In this document: one piece after another, positions 52,993 to 63,179 of the stretch
Layout of the letters: each line of letters begins with the position of its first letter
How positions within the stretch are numbered: the stretch's first letter is position 1
NCBI RefSeq assembly: GCF_009936235.1
Contig: NZ_AP022314.1
Coordinates: forward strand, 930,001-994,000
Direction: 5' to 3'
Source of the DNA: Mycobacterium xenopi
Lineage (GTDB): Bacteria; Actinomycetota; Actinomycetes; Mycobacteriales; Mycobacteriaceae
Length of the DNA stretch: 64,000 bases
The notes under the pieces: generated by a model
Told to the model about the DNA's origin: nothing
Seen by the model: only the letters and a program-made list of their open reading frames with translations
Database searches by the model: none
Program-made: the position numbers and the translations under genes

Positions 52993-54189
52993 GTGACTAC
53001 GGTGGAGAAGCGCGCCGGGGAGTCTCCGGTGCTGAATTTCGACTACACCGCAACCAAGCCAGCAGGAACGTGGCTGAAGACTTATGATGAGCTGAGGGCG
53101 CGTTATCCGTTGTTTCGCAACGATTTTGGGCCGGGGTTTTGGACCGTCGTCAACTATGAGGGCATCTTGCGGATCATGCAGGATCCGGAGACCTTCTCCA
53201 ACAGCGTCGTCACCGCGCTGGACCCGAATCCGCCATACAAGTGGATCCCAGAAATGCTTGACGGCGACGAACACAAGCAATGGCGCCGCCAGCTGGGCCC
53301 GCTGTTCGCTCCGGGCGCGGTCGAGCGCCTCGAGGGCACGGTGCGTCAGCGCGCAATCAACCTGATCGACGGCCTTGCCGACGACAGATCGTGTGATTTC
53401 ATCGCCGATTTCGCGCAGCGTTTCCCAACCACGATCTTTTTGGAGTTGATGGGGCTGCCCGTCAACGAGCTGGACCAGTTCTTGGAGTGGGAACACGCAA
53501 TCCTTCACACCGATCTGGGAGAGGAGACCGCGCAGCAGAAGCAAATTGCCGCAATGATGGCGGTGATGGGCCGGTTCTCGACGATCATTGCCGAACGCCG
53601 GGAGCAGCCGCGTGACGACATCGTCAGCAAGGCTATCGACTACCAGATCGACGGCAAGCCGGTATCGGATGCCGACCTGCTCTCGTTCTGTCTGCTGATG
53701 TTCATGGCCGGTCTTGACACGGTGTCGGCCACGTTGGGCTGGATTTTTTTGCACCTAGCCCGCAATGACGACGATCGCACCCGGATCGTCGAAGATCCCA
53801 CTGTCATCCCGAGTGCCGTCGAGGAGTTCTTGCGCGCGTACGCAATCGTCATACCTGCGCGAAAGGTGATGAAAGATGTCGAGCTGCAGGGTTGCCCAAT
53901 GAAGGCCGGTGACATGGTCAACATCCCGTTGAACGCCGCTACCCGTGACGAGGCGGCGTTTCCGAACGCTACCACCGTCGATATCACGCGGAAACCGAAC
54001 AACCACATCGCTTTTGGTGCTGGGCCACACCGCTGCCTAGGTTCCCACCTGGCGCGCCGCGAGCTCAGGATCGCGCTCGAAGAGTGGCACAAACGGATAC
54101 CACACTATCGCCTCGCTACCGGCGCAGAGCTTTTCGAGAGCGGTGGCCAACTCGGACTCCACGCGTTGCCCTTGGTGTGGGATTCCTGA
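52993..54189 (+). CDS. Cytochrome P450
   Basis: A 398-residue soluble P450 from GTG 52993; an upstream start at 52933 would put the palindrome in the coding part. I-helix LMFMAGLDTVSAT, ExxR in VEEFLRAYAI and haem loop IAFGAGPHRCLGSHLARREL are present. It is a paralogue of the P450 at 34236, with many shared stretches. It is the first gene of the operon P450, CaiB-type CoA-transferase, TetR. The next gene starts inside its stop codon (TGATG). Confidence 0.92.
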   Translation: MTTVEKRAGESPVLNFDYTATKPAGTWLKTYDELRARYPLFRNDFGPGFWTVVNYEGILRIMQDPETFSNSVVTALDPNPPYKWIPEMLDGDEHKQWRRQLGPLFAPGAVERLEGTVRQRAINLIDGLADDRSCDFIADFAQRFPTTIFLELMGLPVNELDQFLEWEHAILHTDLGEETAQQKQIAAMMAVMGRFSTIIAERREQPRDDIVSKAIDYQIDGKPVSDADLLSFCLLMFMAGLDTVSATLGWIFLHLARNDDDRTRIVEDPTVIPSAVEEFLRAYAIVIPARKVMKDVELQGCPMKAGDMVNIPLNAATRDEAAFPNATTVDITRKPNNHIAFGAGPHRCLGSHLARRELRIALEEWHKRIPHYRLATGAELFESGGQLGLHALPLVWDS

Positions 54190-55418
54190 TGGACCGTCCG
54201 CTTGCCGGAATCCGAGTCCTCGAAGTCGCCCAGTTTACGTTTGTCCCGGCGGCCGGTGCGGTGCTGGCCGATTGGGGCGCCGACGTGATCAAGATCGAGA
54301 ACCCGGTCACCGGCGACGCCCAACGTGGGCTGGTCACCGTGCTGGGTCATGCGGCCAGTGTGCCGGGATCGTCGTTCGCGCCGATCATGGAGGCACCCAA
54401 CCGTGGGAAGCGCAGCATAGGGCTCAGCCTTGCGGTCGCCGAAGCGCGACCCGTCCTCGAAGAGTTGATCCGGCGTAGCGATGTTTTTCTGACAAATTAT
54501 CTGCCGACCACGCGAGCTAAGCTGCATATCGATGTCGACGACGTGCGTCATATCAACCCCGACATCATCTATGTCACCGGCAGCGGGTTCGGCACCCAAG
54601 GTCCGGACCGGGACACCGGCGCCTACGACGCCACTGCTTTTTGGGCCCGTGGCGGTAGCGCCGAAGGTGTCACTCCGGGCGACGCCGAACGGGCCGCGTT
54701 TATGCCTGCCGGCGCCTACGGTGACAACATCGGCGGACTAGCCATCGCGGGTGGGGTGGCGGCAGCACTGTATGGCAGAAGCGTCACCGGTAGGCCGTCG
54801 GTGCTCGACGTCTCGCTGCTGGCTGTCGGTGCTTGGGCCACCCAATTCAACGTGAACATGGCGCTACTGGCCGGGGGGCCGCTGCCGAAGATGGACACCA
54901 AGACTCAAGTGCCGTACAACCCGCTGACCGGCAATTACCGGACTTGCGACGGCCGGTTCATCCAGCTGTCGATGCTGCAGCCGACCCGGTACTGGCCCGA
55001 GTTCTGCCGGCTGATGGGATGCGACGACTACGCCCACGACCCGCGCTTCGCCACTATGGCGTCACTGGCTGAGAACTCCGACGCTGCATTCGAGATAGTC
55101 AAGGACGCGATCGGCAACCGCACGTTCGCCGAGTGTGCGCGCTTGCTCGAACAGGGCAGTGGTCCATGGGCCCCCGTGCAGGACGGTTGGGAAGTCGGCA
55201 ATGACGACTCGCTGATTGCCAATGGCCGCATCGCCGTGGTGGTCGACGCGGACGGACGCCCGCAGAAGTTGGTCGCCAATCCGGTGAAGTTCGACGATGC
55301 TGCAGCCTCGCTGAGGCGGGCGCCGCAGTTCGCCGAGCACACCGACGACGTGCTTCAGGAACTCGGATTCGATGACCAGCAGCTCATTGAGTTAAAGGTC
55401 GCCGGGGCGATCACGTGA
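54189..55418 (+). CDS. CaiB/BaiF family III CoA-transferase
   Basis: A 409-residue family III CoA-transferase. Typical features are LAGIRVLEVAQFTFVPAAGA, LADWGADVIKIENPVTGDA, PNRGKRSIGLSL and the catalytic Asp in TGAYDATAFWARGG. It moves CoA from one acyl-CoA to a free acid, so it can activate the P450 product without ATP. It has a TGATG junction with the P450 and a GTGA overlap with the TetR gene, giving a tight operon. Confidence 0.9.
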   Translation: MDRPLAGIRVLEVAQFTFVPAAGAVLADWGADVIKIENPVTGDAQRGLVTVLGHAASVPGSSFAPIMEAPNRGKRSIGLSLAVAEARPVLEELIRRSDVFLTNYLPTTRAKLHIDVDDVRHINPDIIYVTGSGFGTQGPDRDTGAYDATAFWARGGSAEGVTPGDAERAAFMPAGAYGDNIGGLAIAGGVAAALYGRSVTGRPSVLDVSLLAVGAWATQFNVNMALLAGGPLPKMDTKTQVPYNPLTGNYRTCDGRFIQLSMLQPTRYWPEFCRLMGCDDYAHDPRFATMASLAENSDAAFEIVKDAIGNRTFAECARLLEQGSGPWAPVQDGWEVGNDDSLIANGRIAVVVDADGRPQKLVANPVKFDDAAASLRRAPQFAEHTDDVLQELGFDDQQLIELKVAGAIT

Positions 55419-56095
55419 CCGGGGTGGCCGTCGTCAACGGTGACGAGCGCACCGTCCGATTCCGTCTGATCCGCGCAGCAGACGCCGAAATCGCTGATCG
55501 CGGCATCAATGATGTGCGGATGGAGGCGATCGCGCGGCGAGCCGGGGTATCGCGGGCCACGGCGTTCAGGCAACTCGGCACCCTGTCCGAAGTCCTTGTT
55601 CAGGTTGCGCTATTGCGATCGCAGCGCCATATAAAGGCTGTACACGAATTGATGAAGTGCAAGACCGGGGCGTTCGCAAAAGTGGAGGCCGCCTTGATCT
55701 ACACCGCGTGTGAACTCCCGACAGACCCTTCGATCACCGCTCTGATAGCCCAACATTCGGCGTCCATCCATAACCCGCGCGTGCACGCGGCTGCAGTGGG
55801 AGTGATGGGTCCTGTGCTCCAGGAAGGTCAGCGCAACGGTGAAATACGCACCGATGTCGGCCTGGACGAGCTCGTCGACTTCCTCGTGGAGCAAACCTAC
55901 CTGGCAGCCGAAGAGATCAACCGGTCGGAAGAAGCTGTGCGCAAGCGATTCCGAAACTTTGTTGCGCCGGCTCTGGAGGCGCGCGACGTGAGCAGAGGTG
56001 AGTTCCTCTCGCGCACACGTGAAGTCGAAGAGGCGATATCCAGCGCCACTGAGGCGCTGCAGAATCTGGCCAATTTTTTGCGCAGGGACAACTAA
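55415..56095 (+). CDS. TetR-family regulator
   Basis: A 226-residue TetR protein. The N-terminal HTH (about 15-62) reads INDVRMEAIARRAGVSRATA followed by FRQLGTLSEVLVQVALL. The C-terminal domain is helical, with a possible amphipathic tail. GTG start overlaps the CoA-transferase stop. It probably controls its own operon through the palindrome at 52944; inference. Single-headed, unlike the proteins at 21255 and 61857. Confidence 0.88.
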   Translation: MTGVAVVNGDERTVRFRLIRAADAEIADRGINDVRMEAIARRAGVSRATAFRQLGTLSEVLVQVALLRSQRHIKAVHELMKCKTGAFAKVEAALIYTACELPTDPSITALIAQHSASIHNPRVHAAAVGVMGPVLQEGQRNGEIRTDVGLDELVDFLVEQTYLAAEEINRSEEAVRKRFRNFVAPALEARDVSRGEFLSRTREVEEAISSATEALQNLANFLRRDN

Positions 56096-56256
56096 CCGGG
56101 GCTTCGCTCCAGCCCGACGAGGCGTGCCTTTGGTCACCGGATATTCAGGGGCTCCGGTCGAGGGGGTAAGACCGTGACCGGAAGCCCGGCCCGGTGCATG
56201 AACCGCCTGTAGCGGTTGGTGGGCCTACTGGCCGCCCGTCTCGATCGGAGCCTGTG

Positions 56257-57255
56257 ATGACCGTAGCGCGATCCGTCGGCGATGTCTTGTCCGAGCATGT
56301 GGTGTGCGAGGTGCAGTGCATCGACCGCATGTACTGCAATGTCTATGTGCCGGGCTTGCAGTACGCGGCCCGGCTTGGTGGCCTATGTGCACCGCCAGCT
56401 GGGGGTTGCCAATCGCCTCGACCGCGCCACTGGCTCGCATCACCGAGGCGTTTGGCGCCGCGGTGCATCGCTTCGCCGCTGATCGCGGGCTGCCGTGGGT
56501 CGATTTCGCAAAGGCGCAACGCAAAGACGACATCGCCCATGAGTATTCGCGGGTTCACCGGCACCGAGGGGTGCTCTTCGTCGGGCGGGCGCAGGAGAAG
56601 ACCAAGCTGTTTCGTACCGAGAAGCGTCGCGACACTCACGGCGATTTCTATCCGTGGATCGTGCCGGCGACCGGGCTGGTCAACCATTTTTACTTCTATT
56701 GCCTCGACGCCGATTTCGGCCCGTTCTTTTTAAAGTTTTGCTCCTACTTCCCCTACAACGCAAAGCTGTGCATCAACGGTAACCATTGGGCTCAGCGGCA
56801 GGCCGCCAAGGCGGGGACCGGGTTCACCGAGCTCGACAATGGCTTTCGCCGCTGTCGATGACATGGACCGGCTACAGCGGATCTGCGACCAGCTCGGAGA
56901 AGACCAGATCGATGCGCTGCTACGCAAGCGGCTGCCATCCTGCCGCACCCGTATAGCGCCGCGGACCGCACCGCCGGTTACCGCTACGAGCTGTCAATCC
57001 TGCAGGCCGAGTTCTCCTTGACCCAGATGCTGGACAAGCCGGTGTCGGGCCGGAAGTTCTTCGAGCAGGTCATCCGTGACAACCTCGACATCGGCCGTCC
57101 CGAACAGGTCGCCTTGGTCTTTGACCGCAAGCTAATCCGGCGCGGACCACACGCGACACCGGCACCGTTCCGTGCCAGGGTCATCACCGAGGGCGTCACC
57201 CCCAGCCTCTACGTGGACTACAAGCACACCCGCATCAAGCAGTACCACATCCGCG
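56257..57255 (+). pseudogene. Broken member of a conserved actinobacterial family of unknown function
   Basis: From ATG 56257: MTVARSVGDVLSEHVVCEVQ, CIDRMYCNVYVPGLQYAA, then in other frames PIASTAPLARITEAFGAAVH, RFAADRGLPWVDFAKAQRKD, VPATGLVNHFYFYCLDADFG, FFLKFCSYFPYNAKLCINGN and finally LDKPVSGRKFFEQVIRDNLD and VDYKHTRIKQYH. I know similar sequences as a widespread actinobacterial family, but not their role. At least four frameshifts; the 3' end is lost where the IS256-type fragment starts. Not functional. Confidence 0.7.
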
Positions 57256-57258
57256 GCC

Positions 57259-58334
57259 TAGGGCGAGCTCGACGATCATCTCGGCTACGCCAAGCACGAT
57301 CCAGCCGGCCGTGATGGCGGCAACTCCCGCAATGGCGCCCGTACCAAGACGGTGCTGACCGATGTCGGGCCGGTTGAGGTGGCGATGCCGCGGGATCGGG
57401 ACGGGTCGTTTGAGCCGCAGATCGTGCGCAAGCGCCAGCGTCGCTTGTCGGGGATCGATTCGCTGGTGATCTCGTTGTCGGCCAAGGGATTGACCCGTGG
57501 CGAGATCGCCGCGCACCTGGCCGAGGTGTACGGGGCGCAGGTGTCCAAGCAGATGATCTCGACGATCACCGATCGGGTGATCGAGGCCATGAGCAAGTGG
57601 TGCAACCGGCCGCTGGACCCGGTTTACCCGGTGGTGTTCATCGACGCGGTCAACGTCAAGATCCGCGACGGCAACGTCGCCAACCGGCCGACCTACATCG
57701 TGCTGGGTGTCACCGTTGAGGGCACCCGCGATGTGCTGGGGCTGTGGGCCGGCGAGCATGGCGACGGGGAGGGCTCCAAGTACTGGCTGCGGGTCTTATC
57801 CGAAATCAAAAACCGAGGAGTCAACGACGTGTGCATCGTGGTGTGCGACGGCCTGAAGGGCCTGCCCGACGCCATCGGGACCGTATGGCGGCCGCGATCA
57901 CCCAGACCTGCGTCATTCACCTGTTGCGCAACAGCTTTCGCTATGCCTCGAAGCGTGACTGGGCCGCGATCGCTAAAGATCTCAAACTGGTCTACACCGC
58001 GGCCAGCGAGTCCGCAGCGTTGGAAGCATTCGCCGTGTTCAGCCAGACCTGGGGCCCGCGGTACCCGGCGATCATCAAGCTGTGGGAGAACGCGTGGGCC
58101 GAGTTCGTCTCGTTCCTGGCCTTCGACAAGGAAATCCGCAGCGTGATCTGCACGACCAACAGCATCGAAAGCCTCAACTCGCGCATCCGCAGGGCCGTGA
58201 ACGCCCGCGGCCACTTCCCGACCGAGCAGGCCGCGCTCAAGTGCATCTACCTGGCGATCATGAGCCTCGATCCAACCGGCAAGGGCCGCAAGCGTTGGAT
58301 GAACCGGTGGAAGGCGCCGCTCAACGCATTCTAG
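57259..58334 (+). pseudogene. IS256-family transposase, 5'-truncated and frameshifted
   Basis: The N-terminus is missing; readable sequence starts GELDDHLGYAKHDPAGRDGG and goes on with the catalytic Asp in PVVFIDAVNVKIRDG, the second Asp in IVVCDGLKGLPDA and, after a frameshift near 57885, TQTCVIHLLRNSFRYASKRD with the Glu in AWAEFVSFLAFDKE. The end LNSRIRRAVNARGHFPTEQA and KAPLNAF is intact. It resembles IS6120-like elements and is different from the IS256-type copy at 29018. It joins directly to the broken gene before it. Confidence 0.82.
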
Positions 58335-58584
58335 ATCGCTTTCCCGAGACGACTGACCCCAGGCCGAAAGTAACACTACGACAACCAGTTGCACCGTTAA
58401 CTTGACAGCCTCACGGGGGGTGCCCTTTCTTCGTTGAGGCTGCCGGTCTGGCGGTCGGTGTGGTGGCGGGGTTGATCTTGTTCGTGTGCACCGTCAGTGT
58501 GACGAGGAACTGATGGGTGTGCGGCACCCCGCTCAAGTCTTGGCCGGCTTGTGGGGTGCCGCGCTGTAGTGCTCGGAGGCACCG

Positions 58585-59220
58585 ATGGTGACGGTAGAGG
58601 CTGACCATGTCCGCGACGAGTCCCGGCTGGCGGCCGGCGGGATCGGCTGCCCGACGTGTGGCAACGGGGTGCTCGGCGGCTGGGGGTATGCCCGACCCCG
58701 CCAGATTGAGGGGCTCAGCGATCCGGTGCGGCCGAGACGGGCGCATTGCCGATCCTGCTTGGTGACGCATGTGTTGTTACAGGTGACTGTGCTGTTGCGC
58801 AGAGCGTATGCGGCGGAACGGATTTGGACTGTGTTGACCGCCAGAGCTGAGGGGGCTGGGCATCGCAGGATCGGCGCAAGTCTGGGTGTGCCGGCGGCGA
58901 CGGTGCGGGGCTGGCTGCGTCGCGCAGGGTCGCGGCTGGAGGCGGTTCGCGTCTGGTTTGTGGGTGTGGCAGTCGCTGCCGGGGTGGACGTGAGGATCCC
59001 GGACGGGACGGGTTGTGCGTGGCGCGACCTGTTGGCCGCGGTGGCGACCGCGACCGCCGCGATCAGGTTCCGGTTCGGTTCGGCCGGGTTGCTCGGCGCG
59101 GTGACGCCGGATGGGGTGGCGGTAACGGCTAGTAGTGGGCGGCTGCTCGCGCCGGGCTGGCCGCCACCACGCGGCTGGATGGCTGCAACACGAATCGCCC
59201 CTTACGCGCGCCCGGCGTGA
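58585..59220 (+). CDS. DUF6431-type zinc-finger/HTH protein of a transposition module
   Basis: A 211-residue protein. It starts with a zinc ribbon (IGCPTCGNG and AHCRSCLVTHVL), followed by a HTH segment (AEGAGHRRIGASLGVPAATV). These small proteins occur in front of DDE integrase and AAA ATPase genes in actinobacterial transposon-like modules, as here. Role is probably accessory DNA binding. This member is intact, though its two partners are not. Confidence 0.7.
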   Translation: MVTVEADHVRDESRLAAGGIGCPTCGNGVLGGWGYARPRQIEGLSDPVRPRRAHCRSCLVTHVLLQVTVLLRRAYAAERIWTVLTARAEGAGHRRIGASLGVPAATVRGWLRRAGSRLEAVRVWFVGVAVAAGVDVRIPDGTGCAWRDLLAAVATATAAIRFRFGSAGLLGAVTPDGVAVTASSGRLLAPGWPPPRGWMAATRIAPYARPA

Positions 59221-59295
59221 TCGGTGATCTTCGCCAAGGCGCCTGCCCGGCAACGGTTTCGGGCAGGGCTTCGAGTGGAGAGGAGAACCGAGAAG

Positions 59296-60764
59296 GTGTC
59301 GTTGGAGGAGCACAAGCGCCGTGAGCGGGCGCAGGCGATCGGACTGTTCCGGTATCAGCTGATCTGCCCGGCCCTGGATGAGGGGCTGTCGACCAAGCAG
59401 CGCGGGCGGCTGGTGCGCGAGATCGCTGGCTGGCCGAACCCATGCTGACCCGTCCGGCAGCCAGGTGCGCATCTGGCGGGAGACGCTGGATCGTTGGATT
59501 CGCCGCTACCGGGCCGGCGGTTTTGAGGCGCTGGTGCCCGCCCCGCGGCGGCTGGCGGCGCGCACCGATGCGCAGGTGCTGGAGCTGGCGGCGTCGCTGA
59601 AGCGGGAAAATCCGACCCGCACCGTGGCACAGGTGGCGCGGATCCTGCGCACCGCCACCGGGTGGGCGCCTTCGGAGTCCACTCTGCTGCGTCATTTCCA
59701 TCGGCTGGAGTTGATGGGCCCGGTCGGCGGGGAGGTCCCGGCGGTGTTCGGCCGGTTCGAGGCCGCCGACCGCAATGCGCTGTGGGTCGGCGACGGCCTG
59801 CATGGGCCACGGGTTGGGGACCGCAAAAACTACCTCTTCGCGTTCATCGATGATCACTCCCGGCTGGCAGTCGGCCATCGGTTCGGCTTCGCCGAAAACA
59901 CCGTGCGCCTGGCCGCCGCGTTGCGCCCGGCGCTGGCCGCCCGCGGTGTCCCGGCCGGGATCTACGTGGACAATGGCAGCGCATTCTGTGATGCGTGGTT
60001 GTTGCGGGCGTGCGCGAAACTCGGTATCCGCCTGGTGCATTCGGCACCCGGACGACCTCAAGGACGGGGCAAGATCGAGCGATTCTTTCGCACCGTGCGC
60101 GAACAGTTCCTTGTCGAGGTGACCGACACCAGCAGCGAAGACCTCACTGCCGCCGGGGTCGATCACGCTACCGCGCTGTTGGAACTCAACCGGCTGTTCG
60201 TGGCCTGGGTGGAAACCGAATATCACCGCCGGGTGCACACCGAGACCGGGCAGCCTCCGCTGGATCGGTGGGAGGCCGGTTGGGACCGGTTGGGCCACAC
60301 CCCGGCGATACCCACCGCCGACGATTTGACCGAGGCGTTCCTGTGGTCGAGTACCGCGTGGTGGCCAAGACTGCCACCGTGTCGCTGCACACCAACACCT
60401 ACCAGGTCGATCCTGCGTTGGTCGGGCGCAAGGTCGAGCTGGTGTTCTCCCCGTTTGACCTGGAAACCATCGAGGTCCGCTACCGCGACAAGTCATATGG
60501 GAAAGCCTTGCCGCACATCATCTCCCGCCATGCGCACCCGAAAGCCCGGCCCGAGAACCCTGAGCCTGAGCCGCCGGCGACGGGGATCGACTATCTGGCG
60601 CCGGCCGCGCGGCCGCCCACCACGAGCAGCTGCGCGGTGACGAACGCATCGGCTATCACGCCCTCTACGGCAGCAGCGAGGACGGCGAGATTCCCGGCCA
60701 GCTCTCCATCGATGACGTTCAACCCTGCGTCGATGACGATCCAGAAAGTGAGGTGTCGGCGTGA
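59296..60764 (+). pseudogene. DDE integrase/transposase of the DUF6431 module
   Basis: From GTG 59296: SLEEHKRRERAQAIGLFRYQ (N-terminal HTH region), then frameshift near 59445, then QVRIWRETLDRWIRRYRAGG, the rve catalytic domain with Asp in LWVGDGLHGPR, Asp in GIYVDNGSAF and Glu in GRGKIERFFRT; a second shift near 60345 leads to VVAKTATVSLHTNTYQVDPA (Mu-transposase C-like barrel) and a third near 60620 to HEQLRGDERIGYHALYG. It ends in GTGA overlap with the ATPase. Three frameshifts make it non-functional. Confidence 0.78.
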
Positions 60765-61568
60765 GTATTCAACGGCTGCAATCACATTGGGGATTCACCC
60801 GGATGCCGTTCGGGCGTGACCTGACACCCTGCTGCACCGCCACCCCGGACACGGCGAGGCGGTCGCACGCATCACCTGGTGTGTGGACCAGCGCGCGATC
60901 GGTGTGATCACCGGCGAGGTCGGCGCCGGGGAGACCGTGGCCGTGCGCGCGGCCACCGCAGCGTTGGATCCGTCCCGGCACGTGGTCATCACCTGGCCAA
61001 CCCAACCATCGGGGTGCGCGGCATGCTGCCCCACATCGTGGCCACCCCGGGCACACCCCCGCCTACCACAAATCCGCCCTGGCACCGCAGGCCGCTGAGG
61101 CCCTGCCAGCGAACACGCCGAACGGGGCCGCAACCCCGTGCTGGTCGTCGATGAAGCACACCTACTGGATAACCATCAGCTCGAAGCGATCCGGCTGTTG
61201 ACCAACCACGAAATGGACAGTGGATCGCTGTTCGCGGTCATCATGGTGGGCCAACCCAGCCTGCGCCAGCACCTCCGACTGGGGGTGTTGGCCGCCCTGG
61301 ATCAGCGCATCGCGGTGCGCTACAGCATCGCCGGGATGAGCGGTGCGGACACCGCCGACTAGATTCGCCATCACTGCAAAATCGCTGGACGAGCCGACAC
61401 CTGTTCTCGGATGACGCAATCGGGTTGATCCACAACGCCTCCCGCATGCATCCCCGCGCGGTCAACAACCTGGCCCTACACGCGCTGACTGCCGCGTTCG
61501 CCGCCGATCACGCCATCGTCGACGAAAAGGCGGCACGCATCGCGATCAGCGAAATCGCTGCGGACTGA
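60761..61568 (+). pseudogene. AAA ATPase (ExeA/TniB-like) of the DUF6431 module
   Basis: GTG 60761: SIQRLQSHWGFTRMPFGRDL, then broken frames with ITGEVGAGETVAVRAATAAL (Walker A with Glu where Lys is required, codon at 60931), Walker B in NPVLVVDEAHLLDN, and the end IAISEIAAD. A stop at 61360 and several frameshifts split it. It would have served as target-choice ATPase for the integrase. The Lys to Glu change shows that decay is not only by frameshift. Confidence 0.75.
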
Positions 61569-61856
61569 ACCCGATCCGCGGCAACCCGACCAACACCACG
61601 TCAACGCGACAGCAACGCTGTCACCACGCCCACCACGGCCCCACTCACCACCCCTAGCGGGGCCGTTCTCATCGCCGGATCGTCGTCAACCCCAATGACG
61701 TCATCATCGTCATCCTCAGCGACGCGCAACACCAGCGCCTACAACGCGGCTCACGAAAACCTGAGTCGCACAACATTACTCGCTGCGTGAAACCAAACAC
61801 CTCACCCAGCACGTCAAACTTGACTCAAAATTCCGGCTCCGCCAGTCCTAGCTTCG
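61569..61856. other. Intergenic region, probably the end of the mobile module
   Basis: About 290 bases with no gene seen. It lies between the ATPase remnant and the end of the TetR gene and may hold the right end of the module, which I cannot define. Confidence 0.4.
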
Positions 61857-63179
61857 CTAGCGGCAATGCCCCCAGTCGCCCAATAGTGACCGCCGCAATA
61901 TCAGCAACATCAATCCTGCGGTGTCATAATCCGTTTCAGTCCGGTGGTGAGACATAGACCGTTCCGCCATCCTTCCCAGCACGGCGATGAAAATTGCCGC
62001 GCCAACCCGTAAGTCCATCCCCGGCGGAAGTTCCGCTCGGCGCAATAGCGCAGTCGCAGCCAGTTGGAACGGCGTAATGCCATGGCTGACCATCTCCGCC
62101 AACCGTTGGCCGAGCGTGCCGTCATACCAAGCCCGGATCACGCCGCCGTAGCTGCGGTGGAACCGCACATAGCGGGCCAACCAGGCGTGGAGCTGATCGA
62201 AACCAGATGAGGCGTCCGCCAGCTGATACAGCTCGGCGGCCAGGTGCTTGCCCTCGACCACCGCCCGGCCGGTGAGTTCGTCAAGGATCTTCGCCTTGTT
62301 GCCGAAGTGGCGATACAGCGTGGCACGACTGACATTCGCGGCCGAAGCGATCTCGTCCATGGCGACCGAGTAGTACCCCCGTTCCAGGAACAGCAACGAA
62401 CCGGCAGCCAGGATGTCCTCCCGAATCGGCGACGGGCCTGGCAGTTCGGGCTCGTCAGGTGGGGTATGCATGACCATGCTGGGCAAAGTTCCCTCGGACG
62501 GCGTAACAGACCCTGGTGCGGCCACGGTTTCGATCACGTGAACGGGTGTCTCCGGGAAGAGTAGCAATTGCATGGCGATCGACAACGACTCGGAGGTTGT
62601 TTTCTCGGATCGCAACCCGAACATGCCACGAAACCGATAAAGGTTGACCATGTGTGAGATCCGTAACAGCGCAGCGGTGGCATCTCCCGGCTCGATACCG
62701 GTTACCCCCGCCGCACGGAGTCGTTCGGTGACCAGCTGTGCGTAGCGGTCGGAGACGGCACCGGCATCGGTTTGCGGCAGGCCTTCGATGGTCCCGACGC
62801 CCGGAAACTCGAGGAACACCATCGCGTAGCGGTCATAGAGTCTCGCCCAATCCCGCAGCCATCGATGCAGGTTGCGCATGCCCTCGAGGTCGGGGCCGAG
62901 GCGGCCCAGCTGTTGACCGTGTTCGAGCACCGCTGGCTCGCATTTGCTTGCCAACTCGGCAAATATCGCCTCTTTGCTTTCGAAGTATTGGTAGACGGTT
63001 GCCCGAGACCCGCCGACGGCCTTGGCGATCGCCTCTATCGATGTGCCATGAAAACCCTTGGCAACAAACAGTTTTGCTGCGGAGCCGACAATCCGACCGC
63101 GGGTGTGGCGGCCGCGGCGACCCAACCTGTTGCTAGCTGGTGCATAACCGGGGCGCCGCAGTTTCTCGGATTGTCCCAT
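61857..63179 (-). CDS. Two-headed TetR-family regulator (second copy)
   Basis: A 440-residue protein with the same two-domain plan as that at 21255. HTH 1 at about 25-76 (GFHGTSIEAIAKAVGGSRAT then VYQYFESKEAIF), HTH 2 at about 253-303 (GYYSVAMDEIASAANVSRAT then LYRHFGNKAKILDEL). The two proteins align along their whole length in general layout, including a linker with LLLFPETP near 206. The ATG overlaps the stop of the small gene upstream (ATGA). The direct repeats at 63544/63564 are likely binding sites. Confidence 0.9.
   Translation of the reverse strand: MGQSEKLRRPGYAPASNRLGRRGRHTRGRIVGSAAKLFVAKGFHGTSIEAIAKAVGGSRATVYQYFESKEAIFAELASKCEPAVLEHGQQLGRLGPDLEGMRNLHRWLRDWARLYDRYAMVFLEFPGVGTIEGLPQTDAGAVSDRYAQLVTERLRAAGVTGIEPGDATAALLRISHMVNLYRFRGMFGLRSEKTTSESLSIAMQLLLFPETPVHVIETVAAPGSVTPSEGTLPSMVMHTPPDEPELPGPSPIREDILAAGSLLFLERGYYSVAMDEIASAANVSRATLYRHFGNKAKILDELTGRAVVEGKHLAAELYQLADASSGFDQLHAWLARYVRFHRSYGGVIRAWYDGTLGQRLAEMVSHGITPFQLAATALLRRAELPPGMDLRVGAAIFIAVLGRMAERSMSHHRTETDYDTAGLMLLILRRSLLGDWGHCR

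Noticed and set aside
59129..60496. Long open frame on the minus strand opposite the DDE integrase
   Set aside because: It is a shadow of the integrase gene; its composition is Arg/Pro/Ala-rich with no family pattern.
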